DNA of 64,000 nucleotides from assembly GCF_015476235.1 (NCBI RefSeq), contig NZ_CP064338.1, positions 1,116,001 to 1,180,000 on the forward strand. The letters are read 5' to 3'. The stretch comes from Caldimonas thermodepolymerans (GTDB taxonomy: Bacteria; Pseudomonadota; Gammaproteobacteria; Burkholderiales; Burkholderiaceae_C). Shown in pieces: positions 56,848 to 64,000 of the stretch (position 1 is the stretch's first letter; every line of letters starts with the position of its first letter). The position numbers and the translations under genes were made by a program. The notes beneath the pieces are model-generated. The model was not told the origin of the DNA. It made no database searches and saw only the letters and a list, made by a program, of their open reading frames with translations.

Positions 56848-58083
56848 ATGTCCGCCCACATCGTCCTGACGTCCCACCCCCGGCGCGACGCCTCGTCGCT
56901 GGACATCCGCTGGGGGGCTCCCACGGCGAAGGAGCGCGGTCCGCTGGTGGCCAGCCTGACCAACCCCGCGCACCGCAACGTGATCGGTTCGCACTCGGGC
57001 TCCTACGCGGTGTACCGGGCGCTGGCGGTGGCCTCGGGGGCGCTGAGGCGCGACCACAGGCCCGACCTCACCAACACCGCGCCGGCGGTCAACATCGGCC
57101 CCTTCCCCCAGTGGAGCGACCCGGACCTGATCGTCTCGCTGGACCCCTGGGGCCACATGGTCGCCACCGAGTTCGCCGAGCCGCTGGCCGCAGGCGTGGA
57201 CGTGCGGCCGACCATCGCGGTCACGCGCGCCCACATCAACATGCCCGAGCTGAAGGACGCGATCGCCGCGGGCCGGCTCAAGCCCGACGGCGAGATCCTG
57301 ATGGCCAACGGCGACGTGCGCGTGACCAAGGCCGCGATCGAGCCGGTGTGGTACCTGCCCGGGATCGCCAAGCGCTTCGGCGTCAAGGAAAGCGCGCTGC
57401 GGCGCTGCCTGTTCGAGCAGACCGCGGGCATGTTCCCGGAGCTGGTGACGCGGCCCGACCTCAAGGTCTTCCTGCCGCCCATCGGCGGCATGACGCTGTA
57501 CATGTTCGGCGACGTCACGCGCCTGGGGCGGCCGCAGACCCGCATCGCCTGCCGCCTGCACGACGAGTGCAACGGCTCGGACGTGTTCGGCTCGGACATC
57601 TGCACCTGCCGCCCGTACCTGGCGCACGGCATCGAGGTGTGCATCGAGATGGCGCAGCAGGGCGGCGTGGGCCTGGTGGTCTACAACCGCAAGGAAGGCC
57701 GCGCGCTGGGCGAGGTCACCAAGTTCCTGGTCTACAACGCGCGCAAGCGCCAGGAAGGCGGCGACCGCGCCGAGACCTACTTCCTGCGCACCGAGTGCGT
57801 CGCGGGCGTGCAGGACATGCGCTTCCAGGAGCTCACGCCGGACGTCTTCCACTGGCTGGGCATCACGCGCATCGACCGCTGGGCCTCGATGAGCAACATG
57901 AAGCACGGCGCGCTGACCGCCGCCGGCATCGAGGTGGTCGAGCGCGTGCCGATTCCCGAGGAGCTGATCCCGGCCGATGCGCGCGTCGAGATCGACGCGA
58001 AGAAGGCCGCGGGCTACTTCTCGACCTACACCCCCGACCCGTCGGAGCTGGCCGTGCCCAAGGGGCGCGGGCTGGACGAATGA
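56848..58083 (+). CDS. GTP cyclohydrolase II family protein, URC1-like
   Basis: 411 residues, about twice the length of E. coli RibA. The N-terminal ~215 residues (RWGAPTAKERGPLVASLTNPAHRN, GSHSGSYAVYRAL) are the extension typical of the URC1-type branch. The GCHII core follows: zinc Cys C241, C252 and C254 in the same spacing as RibA, YNRKEGRALGEV, the D323-x-R325 pair and K352. URC1 proteins take part in the uracil-degradation pathway first described in yeast, in which UMP-level intermediates are opened. GGAGGAGG precedes the ATG. Adjacent DUF1688 and UPRT genes favour this role over riboflavin synthesis, for which no other rib gene is nearby. Confidence 0.85.
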   Translation: MSAHIVLTSHPRRDASSLDIRWGAPTAKERGPLVASLTNPAHRNVIGSHSGSYAVYRALAVASGALRRDHRPDLTNTAPAVNIGPFPQWSDPDLIVSLDPWGHMVATEFAEPLAAGVDVRPTIAVTRAHINMPELKDAIAAGRLKPDGEILMANGDVRVTKAAIEPVWYLPGIAKRFGVKESALRRCLFEQTAGMFPELVTRPDLKVFLPPIGGMTLYMFGDVTRLGRPQTRIACRLHDECNGSDVFGSDICTCRPYLAHGIEVCIEMAQQGGVGLVVYNRKEGRALGEVTKFLVYNARKRQEGGDRAETYFLRTECVAGVQDMRFQELTPDVFHWLGITRIDRWASMSNMKHGALTAAGIEVVERVPIPEELIPADARVEIDAKKAAGYFSTYTPDPSELAVPKGRGLDE

Positions 58084-58093
58084 GGGAGGCGGG

Positions 58094-59359
58094 ATGAGCC
58101 ACACCCCCCACGCGCTGGCCCACGGCCCGGGCTGGCACACGCCGGTGCCGCCGCAGCACCCCGCCGCGCCGCTGCTCGGCGCCGAGGCGGTGCGCACGCA
58201 CTGCGCCGAGGTGATGGCCTGGGTGGAAGCCGGGCATTCGGCCCATTTCAGCTGGCACCCCGAACGGCTGGCCGACACCGCGGCCTATGTCGTCGACACC
58301 ATCCGGCGGCACTACCCGTCGCTGGCGGTGCCGTACCACAGCCGCTGGCGCCACTTCGAGGCAGGCGGCGTGGACCGCTGGGCGCGGCTCGCCGGCGAGG
58401 CCGGGCTCGACGCGGACGTGCGCGAGCGGGCGCGGGTGCGCATCGACCTGGTGATCCCGAGCGTGCTGCTCGATGCCGGCGCCGGCCCGGACTGGCGCTA
58501 TGTCGACGCCGTGGCCGGCCAGACGCTGGCGCGTTCCGAAGGGCTCGCGGTGGCAAGCCTGGACCTGTTTGCATCCGGGGCGTTCTCGGCGCATCCCGCG
58601 CAGCCGCTGCGCAGCGAGGCGGCGGCGCTGGCGCGCATGACGCCGCAGCGCCTGGCCGCCGGCTTCCAGGTGCGCGAGGACAACCCGCTGGTGGGGCTGG
58701 AAGGCCGCGCCGCGCTGTTGCGCCGGCTCGGCGAGGTGGTACAGGCCACGCCCGCCGTGTTCGGCCCGGCGGGGCGGCTCGGGCACCTGCTGGACTTCCT
58801 CGAGGCCCACGCGACGGACGGCCGCATCGAGGCGGGCCTGGTGCTGGCCACGCTGCTGCGCGCGCTCGGGCCGGTGTGGCCGGGCCGCATCGGGCTGGAC
58901 GGCGTGTCGCTCGGCGACTGCTGGCGCCATCCGGCCGCCAGCGGCGGGCTGGTGCCTTTCCACAAGCTGACCCAGTGGCTGACCTACTCGCTGCTCGAGC
59001 CGCTCGAGGACGCGGGGTTGGTGGTCACGGGGCTGGATGCGCTGACCGGGCTGCCCGAGTACCGCAACGGCGGCCTGCTGCTGGACCTGGGCCTGCTGCA
59101 GCCACGCGATCCCGGGTTCTTCGAGGCGACCTGGACCGTCGACAGCGAGGCCGTCGTCGAATGGCGCGCCGTGACCGTGATCGCGCTGGACCGCCTCGTC
59201 GCCGAGGTGCGCCGCCGGCTGGGCCTGACCGAAGTGCAGTTTCCGCTGGCGCGGGTGCTGGAAGGCGGCACTTGGGCGGCCGGGCGGCGTGCCGCGGCCG
59301 AACGCCGCCCCGGGGGCGGCCCGCCCCTGCGCCTCGTCAGCGACGGCACCGTGTTCTGA
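58094..59359 (+). CDS. DUF1688 protein, URC4-like
   Basis: 421 residues, ten bases after the URC1-like gene. Conserved-looking blocks: RTHCAEVMAWVEAGHSAHFSWHPERL, YPSLAVPYHSRWRHFEAGGVDRW, DLVIPSVLLDAGAGPDWRY, LDLFASGAFSA, NPLVGLEGRAALLRRLG, GGLVPFHKLTQWLTYSL and VDSEAVVEWRAVTVIALDRL. No transmembrane segment or signal peptide. The domain is DUF1688 (URC4 in yeast), genetically required for URC uracil use but of uncertain chemistry. Its position between URC1 and UPRT homologues is the strongest argument for function. The C-terminal RRPGGGPPLRL stretch is variable. Confidence 0.85.
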   Translation: MSHTPHALAHGPGWHTPVPPQHPAAPLLGAEAVRTHCAEVMAWVEAGHSAHFSWHPERLADTAAYVVDTIRRHYPSLAVPYHSRWRHFEAGGVDRWARLAGEAGLDADVRERARVRIDLVIPSVLLDAGAGPDWRYVDAVAGQTLARSEGLAVASLDLFASGAFSAHPAQPLRSEAAALARMTPQRLAAGFQVREDNPLVGLEGRAALLRRLGEVVQATPAVFGPAGRLGHLLDFLEAHATDGRIEAGLVLATLLRALGPVWPGRIGLDGVSLGDCWRHPAASGGLVPFHKLTQWLTYSLLEPLEDAGLVVTGLDALTGLPEYRNGGLLLDLGLLQPRDPGFFEATWTVDSEAVVEWRAVTVIALDRLVAEVRRRLGLTEVQFPLARVLEGGTWAAGRRAAAERRPGGGPPLRLVSDGTVF

Positions 59360-59374
59360 CCCACAGGAGCAAGC

Positions 59375-60004
59375 ATGACCTTCGTCCACGTCGTCGACCA
59401 CCCGCTGCTGCAGCACAAGCTCACCTACGTGCGCAGCGAGGACACCACCACCGACAACTTCCGCCGCCTGGTGCGCGAGATCGCCGCGATGCTGGCCTAC
59501 GAGGTGACGCGCGACCTGCCGACCGAGCGGATCACGATCCGCACGCCGGTGGCCAGCTGCGAGGCACCGGTGATCAGCGGCAAGAAGCTGTGCCTGGTCT
59601 CCATCCTGCGCGCCGGCAACGGCATGCTCGACGGGATGATCGAGCTGCTGCCCGGCGCCCGCATCGGCCACATCGGCCTGTACCGCGACCCCGAGACGCT
59701 GGAACCGGTGGAGTACTACTTCAAGGTGCCCGACGACATCCAGGACCGCCTGGTCATCGTGGTCGACCCGATGCTGGCCACCGGCAACTCGGCCATCGCC
59801 GCCCTCAGCCGCCTCAAGGAGGTGGGCGTGACCAGCCTCAAGCTGGTCAACCTGCTCGCCTCGCCCGAGGGCATCGAGGCGGTGCGGGCCGCACATCCGG
59901 ACGTGCCGATCGCGGTGGCGGCGATCGACGAGCGGCTCAACGAGCACGGCTACATCGTGCCGGGCCTGGGTGATGCGGGCGACCGCATGTTCGGCACCAG
60001 GTAG
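59375..60004 (+). CDS. upp: Uracil phosphoribosyltransferase
   Basis: 209 residues, full length. [28 protein letters not shown] is the typical start. [12 protein letters not shown] and the PRPP-binding [21 protein letters not shown] are intact, as is the uracil-site end [16 protein letters not shown]. It converts uracil and PRPP to UMP. In this operon it would provide the first step of the URC pathway, which works on uridine-level phosphates, rather than simple salvage. 15 bases after the DUF1688 gene, with ACAGGAG before the ATG. Confidence 0.95.
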   Translation: MTFVHVVDHPLLQHKLTYVRSEDTTTDNFRRLVREIAAMLAYEVTRDLPTERITIRTPVASCEAPVISGKKLCLVSILRAGNGMLDGMIELLPGARIGHIGLYRDPETLEPVEYYFKVPDDIQDRLVIVVDPMLATGNSAIAALSRLKEVGVTSLKLVNLLASPEGIEAVRAAHPDVPIAVAAIDERLNEHGYIVPGLGDAGDRMFGTR

Positions 60005-60019
60005 CCCCGGGCGACCGCG

Positions 60020-60760
60020 ATGAGCCAGGCCGCACCCGCACCGCGACCCGCCGCGTCCTCGCCGCACCGCGGCGGGTCGCACGCGCACGCCGGGACCGGG
60101 CGGCGCCCACCGCGCGAGGGCGGGGCGGCCGCGCCCAAGGGCCGCATCCGCCAGGCCGCCGAGGCCGGCATCCTGAAGGCCGCCGAGACGGTGTTCGCGC
60201 GGGCCGGCTTCGGCGGCGCGACGATGGCCGAGATCGCCGCGCGCGCCGGGCTGCCCAAGGCCAACCTGCACTACTACTTCCGCAGCAAGCAGGCGCTGTA
60301 CCGCGCGGTGCTGCTCAACATCCTGGCGCTGTGGCTGTCCGACACCGACCGCATCACCGAAGACGCCGACCCGCGCGAGGCGCTGTCGCACTACGTGCGC
60401 GCCAAGATGCGCTGGACGGCCGAGCGGCCGGACGCCTCGCGCACCTTCGCCAACGAGCTGCTGCACGGCGCCGGCGAGATCGGCGACATCCTGCGCACCG
60501 AGCTGCGCGCGCTCGTCGAGGCAAAGGCCCGCGTGATCGATGCCTGGATCGCGCAGGGGCGCATGGCCCCGGTGGACAGCACGCACCTGTTCTTCACGAT
60601 CTGGGCGGCGACCCAGACCTATGCCGATTTCGAGTCCCAGGTGTGTGCGGTGCTGGGCACGGCGCACCTGGACGAGGCGCAGCTCGAGCGCGCCACCGAC
60701 CACGTGCTCGGGTTCGTGCTGCGCGGCTGCGGGTTGACACCGCTGCCGGCGGGCGGCTGA
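60020..60760 (+). CDS. TetR family regulator, RutR-like
   Basis: 246 residues. The first ~40 residues are Pro/Arg/Gly-rich. The TetR helix-turn-helix follows (ILKAAETVFARAGFGGATMAEIAARAGLPKANLHYYFRSKQALY). The ligand domain has ASRTFANELLHGAGEIGDILRTELRALVEAKARVIDAWIAQGRMAPVDSTHLFFTIWAATQTYADFESQV, which keeps the block order of E. coli RutR, a uracil-responsive regulator of the rut operon. It is embedded in the URC operon 15 bases after upp, and the operator-like site at 56781 is its likely target. Uracil would then induce the pathway, as for RutR. This is inference. Confidence 0.88.
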   Translation: MSQAAPAPRPAASSPHRGGSHAHAGTGRRPPREGGAAAPKGRIRQAAEAGILKAAETVFARAGFGGATMAEIAARAGLPKANLHYYFRSKQALYRAVLLNILALWLSDTDRITEDADPREALSHYVRAKMRWTAERPDASRTFANELLHGAGEIGDILRTELRALVEAKARVIDAWIAQGRMAPVDSTHLFFTIWAATQTYADFESQVCAVLGTAHLDEAQLERATDHVLGFVLRGCGLTPLPAGG

Positions 60761-60826
60761 GTGGGTACGCTTCTTGCGCTCGTCCGGCCCCGACATCTTC
60801 CTCCCCACCCCCGAAAGGACCCAGCG

Positions 60827-61831
60827 ATGACCACTTCCACCCGTCGTACCCTGCTTGCCGCCGGCCTGGCGCTCGCGGCTGCCTGTTCCGGACTGGCCAC
60901 CTTGCCCGCCCATGCCCAGGCGAAGCTCAAGGTGGCGGGCATCTACACCGTGCCGGTCGAGCAGCAATGGGTCTCGCGCATCCACAAGGCGCTCAACGCC
61001 GCCAAGGCACGCGGCGAGATCGAGTACGTGTTCTCCGAGAACGTCGCCAACGCCGACTACGAGCGCGTGATGCGCCAGTACGCCGAGGCCGGCCACCAGC
61101 TGATCCTGGGCGAGGTGTTCGGCGTCGAGGCGGCGGCCCGCAAGGTCGCGCGCGACTACCCGAAGACCGCCTTCCTGATGGGATCGTCGGGCAAGCCGCA
61201 GGCGCCCAACTTCTCGGTGTTCGACAACTACATCCAGGAGCCGGCCTACCTCACCGGCATGATCGCCGCCGGCATGAGCAAGACCGGCCACATCGGCATG
61301 GTGGGCGGCTACCCCATCCCCGAGGTCAACCGCCTGATGCACGCCTTCATGGACGGCGCGCGCGAGATCAACCCCAACGTGAAGTTCACGGTGAGCTTCA
61401 TCGGTTCCTGGTTCGACCCGCCCAAGGCGAAGGAAGCCGCCTTCGCGATGATCGACAAGGGCGCCGACGTGCTCTACGCCGAGCGCTTCGGCGTCTCGGA
61501 CGCGGCCAAGGAGCGCGGCAAGCTCGCGATCGGCAACGTCATCAACACCCAGGACCAGTACCCCGAGACCGTGGTGGCCTCGGCGCTGTGGAACATGGAA
61601 CCCACCGTCGATGCCGCGATCGCCAAGGTCAAGGCCGGTCAGTTCACCGCCGAGGACTACGGCCCGTACTCGATGATGAAGCACAAGGGCTCGGAGCTCG
61701 CCCCGCTGGGCACCTTCGAGGGCAAGGTGCCGGCCGAGGTGATGGCCAAGGTGCGCGCCCGCGAGAAGGCCATCCTCGAGGGCAAGTTCACCGTGAAGGT
61801 CAACGACAGCGAGCCGAAGTCCTCCAGGTGA
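60827..61831 (+). CDS. BMP-family ABC transporter substrate-binding protein
   Basis: 334 residues from the ATG at 60827 behind GAAAGG. A Tat-like or Sec signal peptide (RRTLLAAGLALAAACSGLATLPAHAQ) is cleaved after AHA. The mature protein has KVAGIYTVPVEQQWVSRIHKAL, GEVFGVEAAARKVARDYPKTAF, MGSSGKPQAPNFSVFDNYIQEPAYLTGMIAAGMSKTGHIGMVGGYPI and NPNVKFTVSFIGSWFDPPKAKEAA. BMP/PnrA proteins bind purine or pyrimidine nucleosides in several bacteria. Being in the URC operon, a uracil- or uridine-type ligand is likely. It is coupled to the ATPase gene by a GTGA overlap. Confidence 0.88.
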   Translation: MTTSTRRTLLAAGLALAAACSGLATLPAHAQAKLKVAGIYTVPVEQQWVSRIHKALNAAKARGEIEYVFSENVANADYERVMRQYAEAGHQLILGEVFGVEAAARKVARDYPKTAFLMGSSGKPQAPNFSVFDNYIQEPAYLTGMIAAGMSKTGHIGMVGGYPIPEVNRLMHAFMDGAREINPNVKFTVSFIGSWFDPPKAKEAAFAMIDKGADVLYAERFGVSDAAKERGKLAIGNVINTQDQYPETVVASALWNMEPTVDAAIAKVKAGQFTAEDYGPYSMMKHKGSELAPLGTFEGKVPAEVMAKVRAREKAILEGKFTVKVNDSEPKSSR

Positions 61832-63384
61832 CCGCCACGACCTCCGCGGCCGCGCCGGTCCTGCGCCTGCACGGCATCACCAAGCGCTTCGGCGCGTTGG
61901 TGGCCAACGACGACATCTCGCTGGACCTCGGGCCCGGCGAGGTGCTCGCGCTGCTCGGCGAGAACGGCGCGGGCAAGAGCACGCTGGTGTCCATCCTGTT
62001 CGGCCACTACGTGGCCGACGCCGGGCACATCGAGGTGTGCGGCCGGCAGCTGCCGCCCGGCCAGCCTAAGGCCGCGCTGGCCGCGGGCATCGGCATGGTG
62101 CACCAGCACTTCACGCTGGCCGACAACCTCAGCGTGCTGGACAACGTGCTGCTCGGCACCGAGCCGCTGTGGCGGCCGTCCTCGCAGCGTGCGGCGATGC
62201 GCGAGCGCCTGCTCGATGCCGCGCAGCGCTTCGGCCTGCAGGTGCGGCCCGAGGCGCGCGTGGGCGACCTGTCGGTGGGCGAGCGCCAGCGCGTCGAGAT
62301 CCTCAAGGCGCTGGTGCGCGGCGCCCGCATCCTGATCCTGGACGAGCCCACCGCGGTGCTCACCCCGCAGGAAAGCGAGTCGCTGTTTGCGACGCTGCAG
62401 CAGCTGGTCGCGCAGGGGCTGTCCATCGTCTTCATCAGCCACAAGCTCGACGAGGTGCTGCGCGTCTCGCATCGCGTCGCGGTGCTGCGCGCAGGCCGGC
62501 TGGTCGCGGTGCGCGAGGCGGCCGGCTGCAGCAAGGCGGAGCTGGCCGAGCTGATGGTGGGCCGCAGCGTGCGCATGCCCCGGCGCGAGCGCCGCGCCCC
62601 CGGCGACGAGGTGCTGGTGCTGGAGCGCGTGAGCGTGCCGGGCCACCCGCCGCTGCACGAGGTGGACCTGCGCGTGCGCGCCGGCGAGGTGGTCGGCATC
62701 GCCGGCGTGGCCGGCAACGGGCAGGAGACGCTGGCCGGGCTGCTGTGCGGCCTGCTCCCGCCCCGGCAGGGGCGGCTTGCGGTGGCCGGCCAGGCGCTGC
62801 CCGCCACGCCTTCGGCCTGGGTGCGCGCCGGCGTGGCCCGCATCCCCGAGGACCGCCATGCGGTCGGCGTGGTCGGCGACCTGCCGCTGTGGGAGAACGC
62901 GATTGCCGAGCGCCTGCACACGACGGCCTTTTCCCGCTTTGGCTTCGTGCGCCAGCGCGCCGCGAGGCAGTTCGCCGCCGACCTGGTGCAGCGCTTCGAC
63001 GTGCGCGGCGGCGGGCTGGACGCGCCGGTGCGGGCGCTGTCGGGCGGCAACATGCAGAAGCTCATCCTCGGCCGGGCGCTGGCCGTCGGCGGGCCGCGCC
63101 CGCCGGTGCTGGTGGTCGCGAACCAGCCCACCTGGGGCCTGGACGTGGGCGCGGTGGCCTACGTGCACCAGTGCCTGCTCGACGCGACCGTGCAGGGCGC
63201 GGCCGTGTTGCTGATGTCCGAGGACCTGGACGAGATCCTGGCCCTGTCCGACCGCGTCGCGGTGATCCACCACGGGCGGCTCGGCCCGGCGCGCCCGACC
63301 GGGGACTGGACGCTCGCCGCGCTGGGCCTGGCGATGGCCGGCGCCGATGCACCCTCGGCGCAGGAGGTGCGCGATGCGGCTTGA
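61828..63384 (+). CDS. ABC transporter ATP-binding protein, two nucleotide-binding domains
   Basis: 518 residues from a GTG at 61828 that overlaps the previous stop as GTGA. Two ATPase halves: the first has Walker A GENGAGKST, signature LSVGERQRVEILKAL, Walker B ILILDEPTAVLT and switch His ISHKLDE. The second has GVAGNGQETL in place of a canonical P-loop, signature LSGGNMQKLILGRAL and ANQPTWGLD (degenerate Walker B), as usual in the RbsA/YufO type that power BMP transporters. It energises a nucleoside-type importer with the following permease. RbsA-like asymmetry is normal and not a defect. Confidence 0.9.
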   Translation: MTATTSAAAPVLRLHGITKRFGALVANDDISLDLGPGEVLALLGENGAGKSTLVSILFGHYVADAGHIEVCGRQLPPGQPKAALAAGIGMVHQHFTLADNLSVLDNVLLGTEPLWRPSSQRAAMRERLLDAAQRFGLQVRPEARVGDLSVGERQRVEILKALVRGARILILDEPTAVLTPQESESLFATLQQLVAQGLSIVFISHKLDEVLRVSHRVAVLRAGRLVAVREAAGCSKAELAELMVGRSVRMPRRERRAPGDEVLVLERVSVPGHPPLHEVDLRVRAGEVVGIAGVAGNGQETLAGLLCGLLPPRQGRLAVAGQALPATPSAWVRAGVARIPEDRHAVGVVGDLPLWENAIAERLHTTAFSRFGFVRQRAARQFAADLVQRFDVRGGGLDAPVRALSGGNMQKLILGRALAVGGPRPPVLVVANQPTWGLDVGAVAYVHQCLLDATVQGAAVLLMSEDLDEILALSDRVAVIHHGRLGPARPTGDWTLAALGLAMAGADAPSAQEVRDAA

Positions 63385-64000
63385 ACTGCGCCCGCAGCCG
63401 TCGCTGGCCTGGCAGCTGGCCGCGCCCTTCGTCGCGGTGCTGGCCACGCTGCTGCTCGGCGCCGGGCTGGTCACCTGGGCGGACGCCCCGGTCGGTCGTG
63501 CCTACGCGCTGCTGTTCGAAGGCGCCTTCGGCAGCCGCTTCGCGATCACCGAGACGCTCACCCGCGCCACGCCGTTGATCCTCACCGGGCTGGCCGCGGC
63601 CGTGGCCTTCCGCGCGCGGCTGTTCAACATCGGCGCCGAAGGGCAGCTGTACGCCGGGGCGCTGGCGGCGATCGCCGTCGGCGGCCAGCATGCCTCGGGC
63701 GCGATCGACCTGCCGCTGGCGCTGCTGTTCGTGCTGATGGTCGCGGCCGGGGCGCTGGCCGGCGCGCTGCTGCTGCTCGGGCCTGCATGGCTCAAGGTGC
63801 GGCTGGGGGTCGACGAGGTGGTGACCACGCTGCTGCTCAACTTCATCACGCTGCTGTTCGTCTCGATGATGCTGGACGGGCCGATGAAGGACCCGCTCGC
63901 GATGGGCTGGCCGCAGAGCGTGGCGATGATCCCGGAGCTGGAGTTCTCGCGCCTGCTGGAGCGCTCGCGCGTGCACAGCGGGCTGCTGCTGGCCTGCGCG
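63374..64000 (+). CDS. ABC transporter permease, partial (C-terminus outside window)
   Basis: Starts at ATG 63374, eleven bases inside the end of the ATPase gene, behind AGGAGG. 209 residues are visible before the window edge. The protein has about five hydrophobic helices: AAPFVAVLATLLLGAGLVTWA, TETLTRATPLILTGLAAAVAFRARLFNIGAEGQLYAGALAA (the YufP/BMP-permease signature FNIGAEGQ) and LGVDEVVTTLLLNFITLLFV. It forms the channel with a second permease that should follow beyond the window. It extends the URC operon. Confidence 0.9.
   Translation, partial: MRLELRPQPSLAWQLAAPFVAVLATLLLGAGLVTWADAPVGRAYALLFEGAFGSRFAITETLTRATPLILTGLAAAVAFRARLFNIGAEGQLYAGALAAIAVGGQHASGAIDLPLALLFVLMVAAGALAGALLLLGPAWLKVRLGVDEVVTTLLLNFITLLFVSMMLDGPMKDPLAMGWPQSVAMIPELEFSRLLERSRVHSGLLLACA

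Noticed and set aside
56848-58083. Annotating as a riboflavin ribA gene
   Set aside because: Length, the extra N-terminal half, lack of other rib genes and the DUF1688/UPRT neighbours favour URC1.
57863-61684. 1273-codon open frame on the minus strand across the URC operon
   Set aside because: It is antisense to well-supported genes. Its translation is His/Arg/Asp/Gly-rich low complexity, as expected from the antisense frame of high-GC coding DNA.

Overview
The window is dense, high-GC (about 70%) chromosomal DNA with uniform codon bias, short intergenic gaps and 4-base ATGA/GTGA gene overlaps. MsbA, HldE, several GT9 transferases, a poxvirus-type topoisomerase IB, a Bug-family binding protein and a LivHMGF set together point to a betaproteobacterium of the order Burkholderiales (Sphaerotilaceae/Comamonadaceae-like). 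The genus cannot be fixed from the sequence. I see no rRNA, tRNA, CRISPR array, insertion sequence or prophage, and no composition break that suggests an island.

Layout: (1) 1-11318, minus strand: an LPS/surface-glycan operon reading msbA, hldE, a NodB-type deacetylase, three GT-B transferases, a bacterial-sialyltransferase-like gene, a GT29-like gene, a polysaccharide pyruvyltransferase, a GT-A-like transferase and a GT8-like gene cut by the window edge. (2) 11411-15372, plus: GNAT acetyltransferase, acyl-CoA synthetase, aldo/keto reductase and a YbaK deacylase. (3) 15403-25234: a signalling and envelope-stress block with a sigma-54 response regulator, a PAS-histidine kinase with a decayed ATPase domain, a GlsB/YeaQ protein, a DUF883 protein, a holin-like protein, a lipocalin fusion, an acidic disordered protein, a large hybrid kinase and a PRC-barrel protein. 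(4) 25455-35223, plus: a second, nine-gene glycan operon (GT4, SDR, GmhB-like phosphatase, GT9, carbamoyltransferase, GT2, radical SAM, GT9, GT-B), followed by a convergent methyltransferase. (5) 36104-48331: mixed housekeeping (glutamate dehydrogenase, topoisomerase IB, a GT4/DUF2334/PAP2/GT4 group, MscS, UDP-glucuronate decarboxylase, an outer-membrane barrel, an AI-2E family exporter, RarA). (6) 48628-52277: livHMGF without its binding protein, then a Bug protein, a 2Fe-2S reductase, an SDR and an HtrA-like protein that has lost its catalytic His and Asp. (7) 56848-64000: a GTP-cyclohydrolase-II-like protein, a DUF1688 protein, uracil phosphoribosyltransferase, a RutR-type TetR regulator and a BMP-type ABC transporter, running off the window.

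How the parts fit: HldE in the first glycan operon and the GmhB-like phosphatase in the second are complementary steps of ADP-heptose synthesis, and both operons carry GT9 heptosyltransferase-like enzymes, so the two loci probably share a heptose donor. The last block is the most striking. It matches the gene set of the non-classical URC uracil-degradation route (URC1, URC4, UPRT), first described in yeast, together with its own regulator and importer. A near-consensus RutR-type operator lies 51 bases before its first gene.
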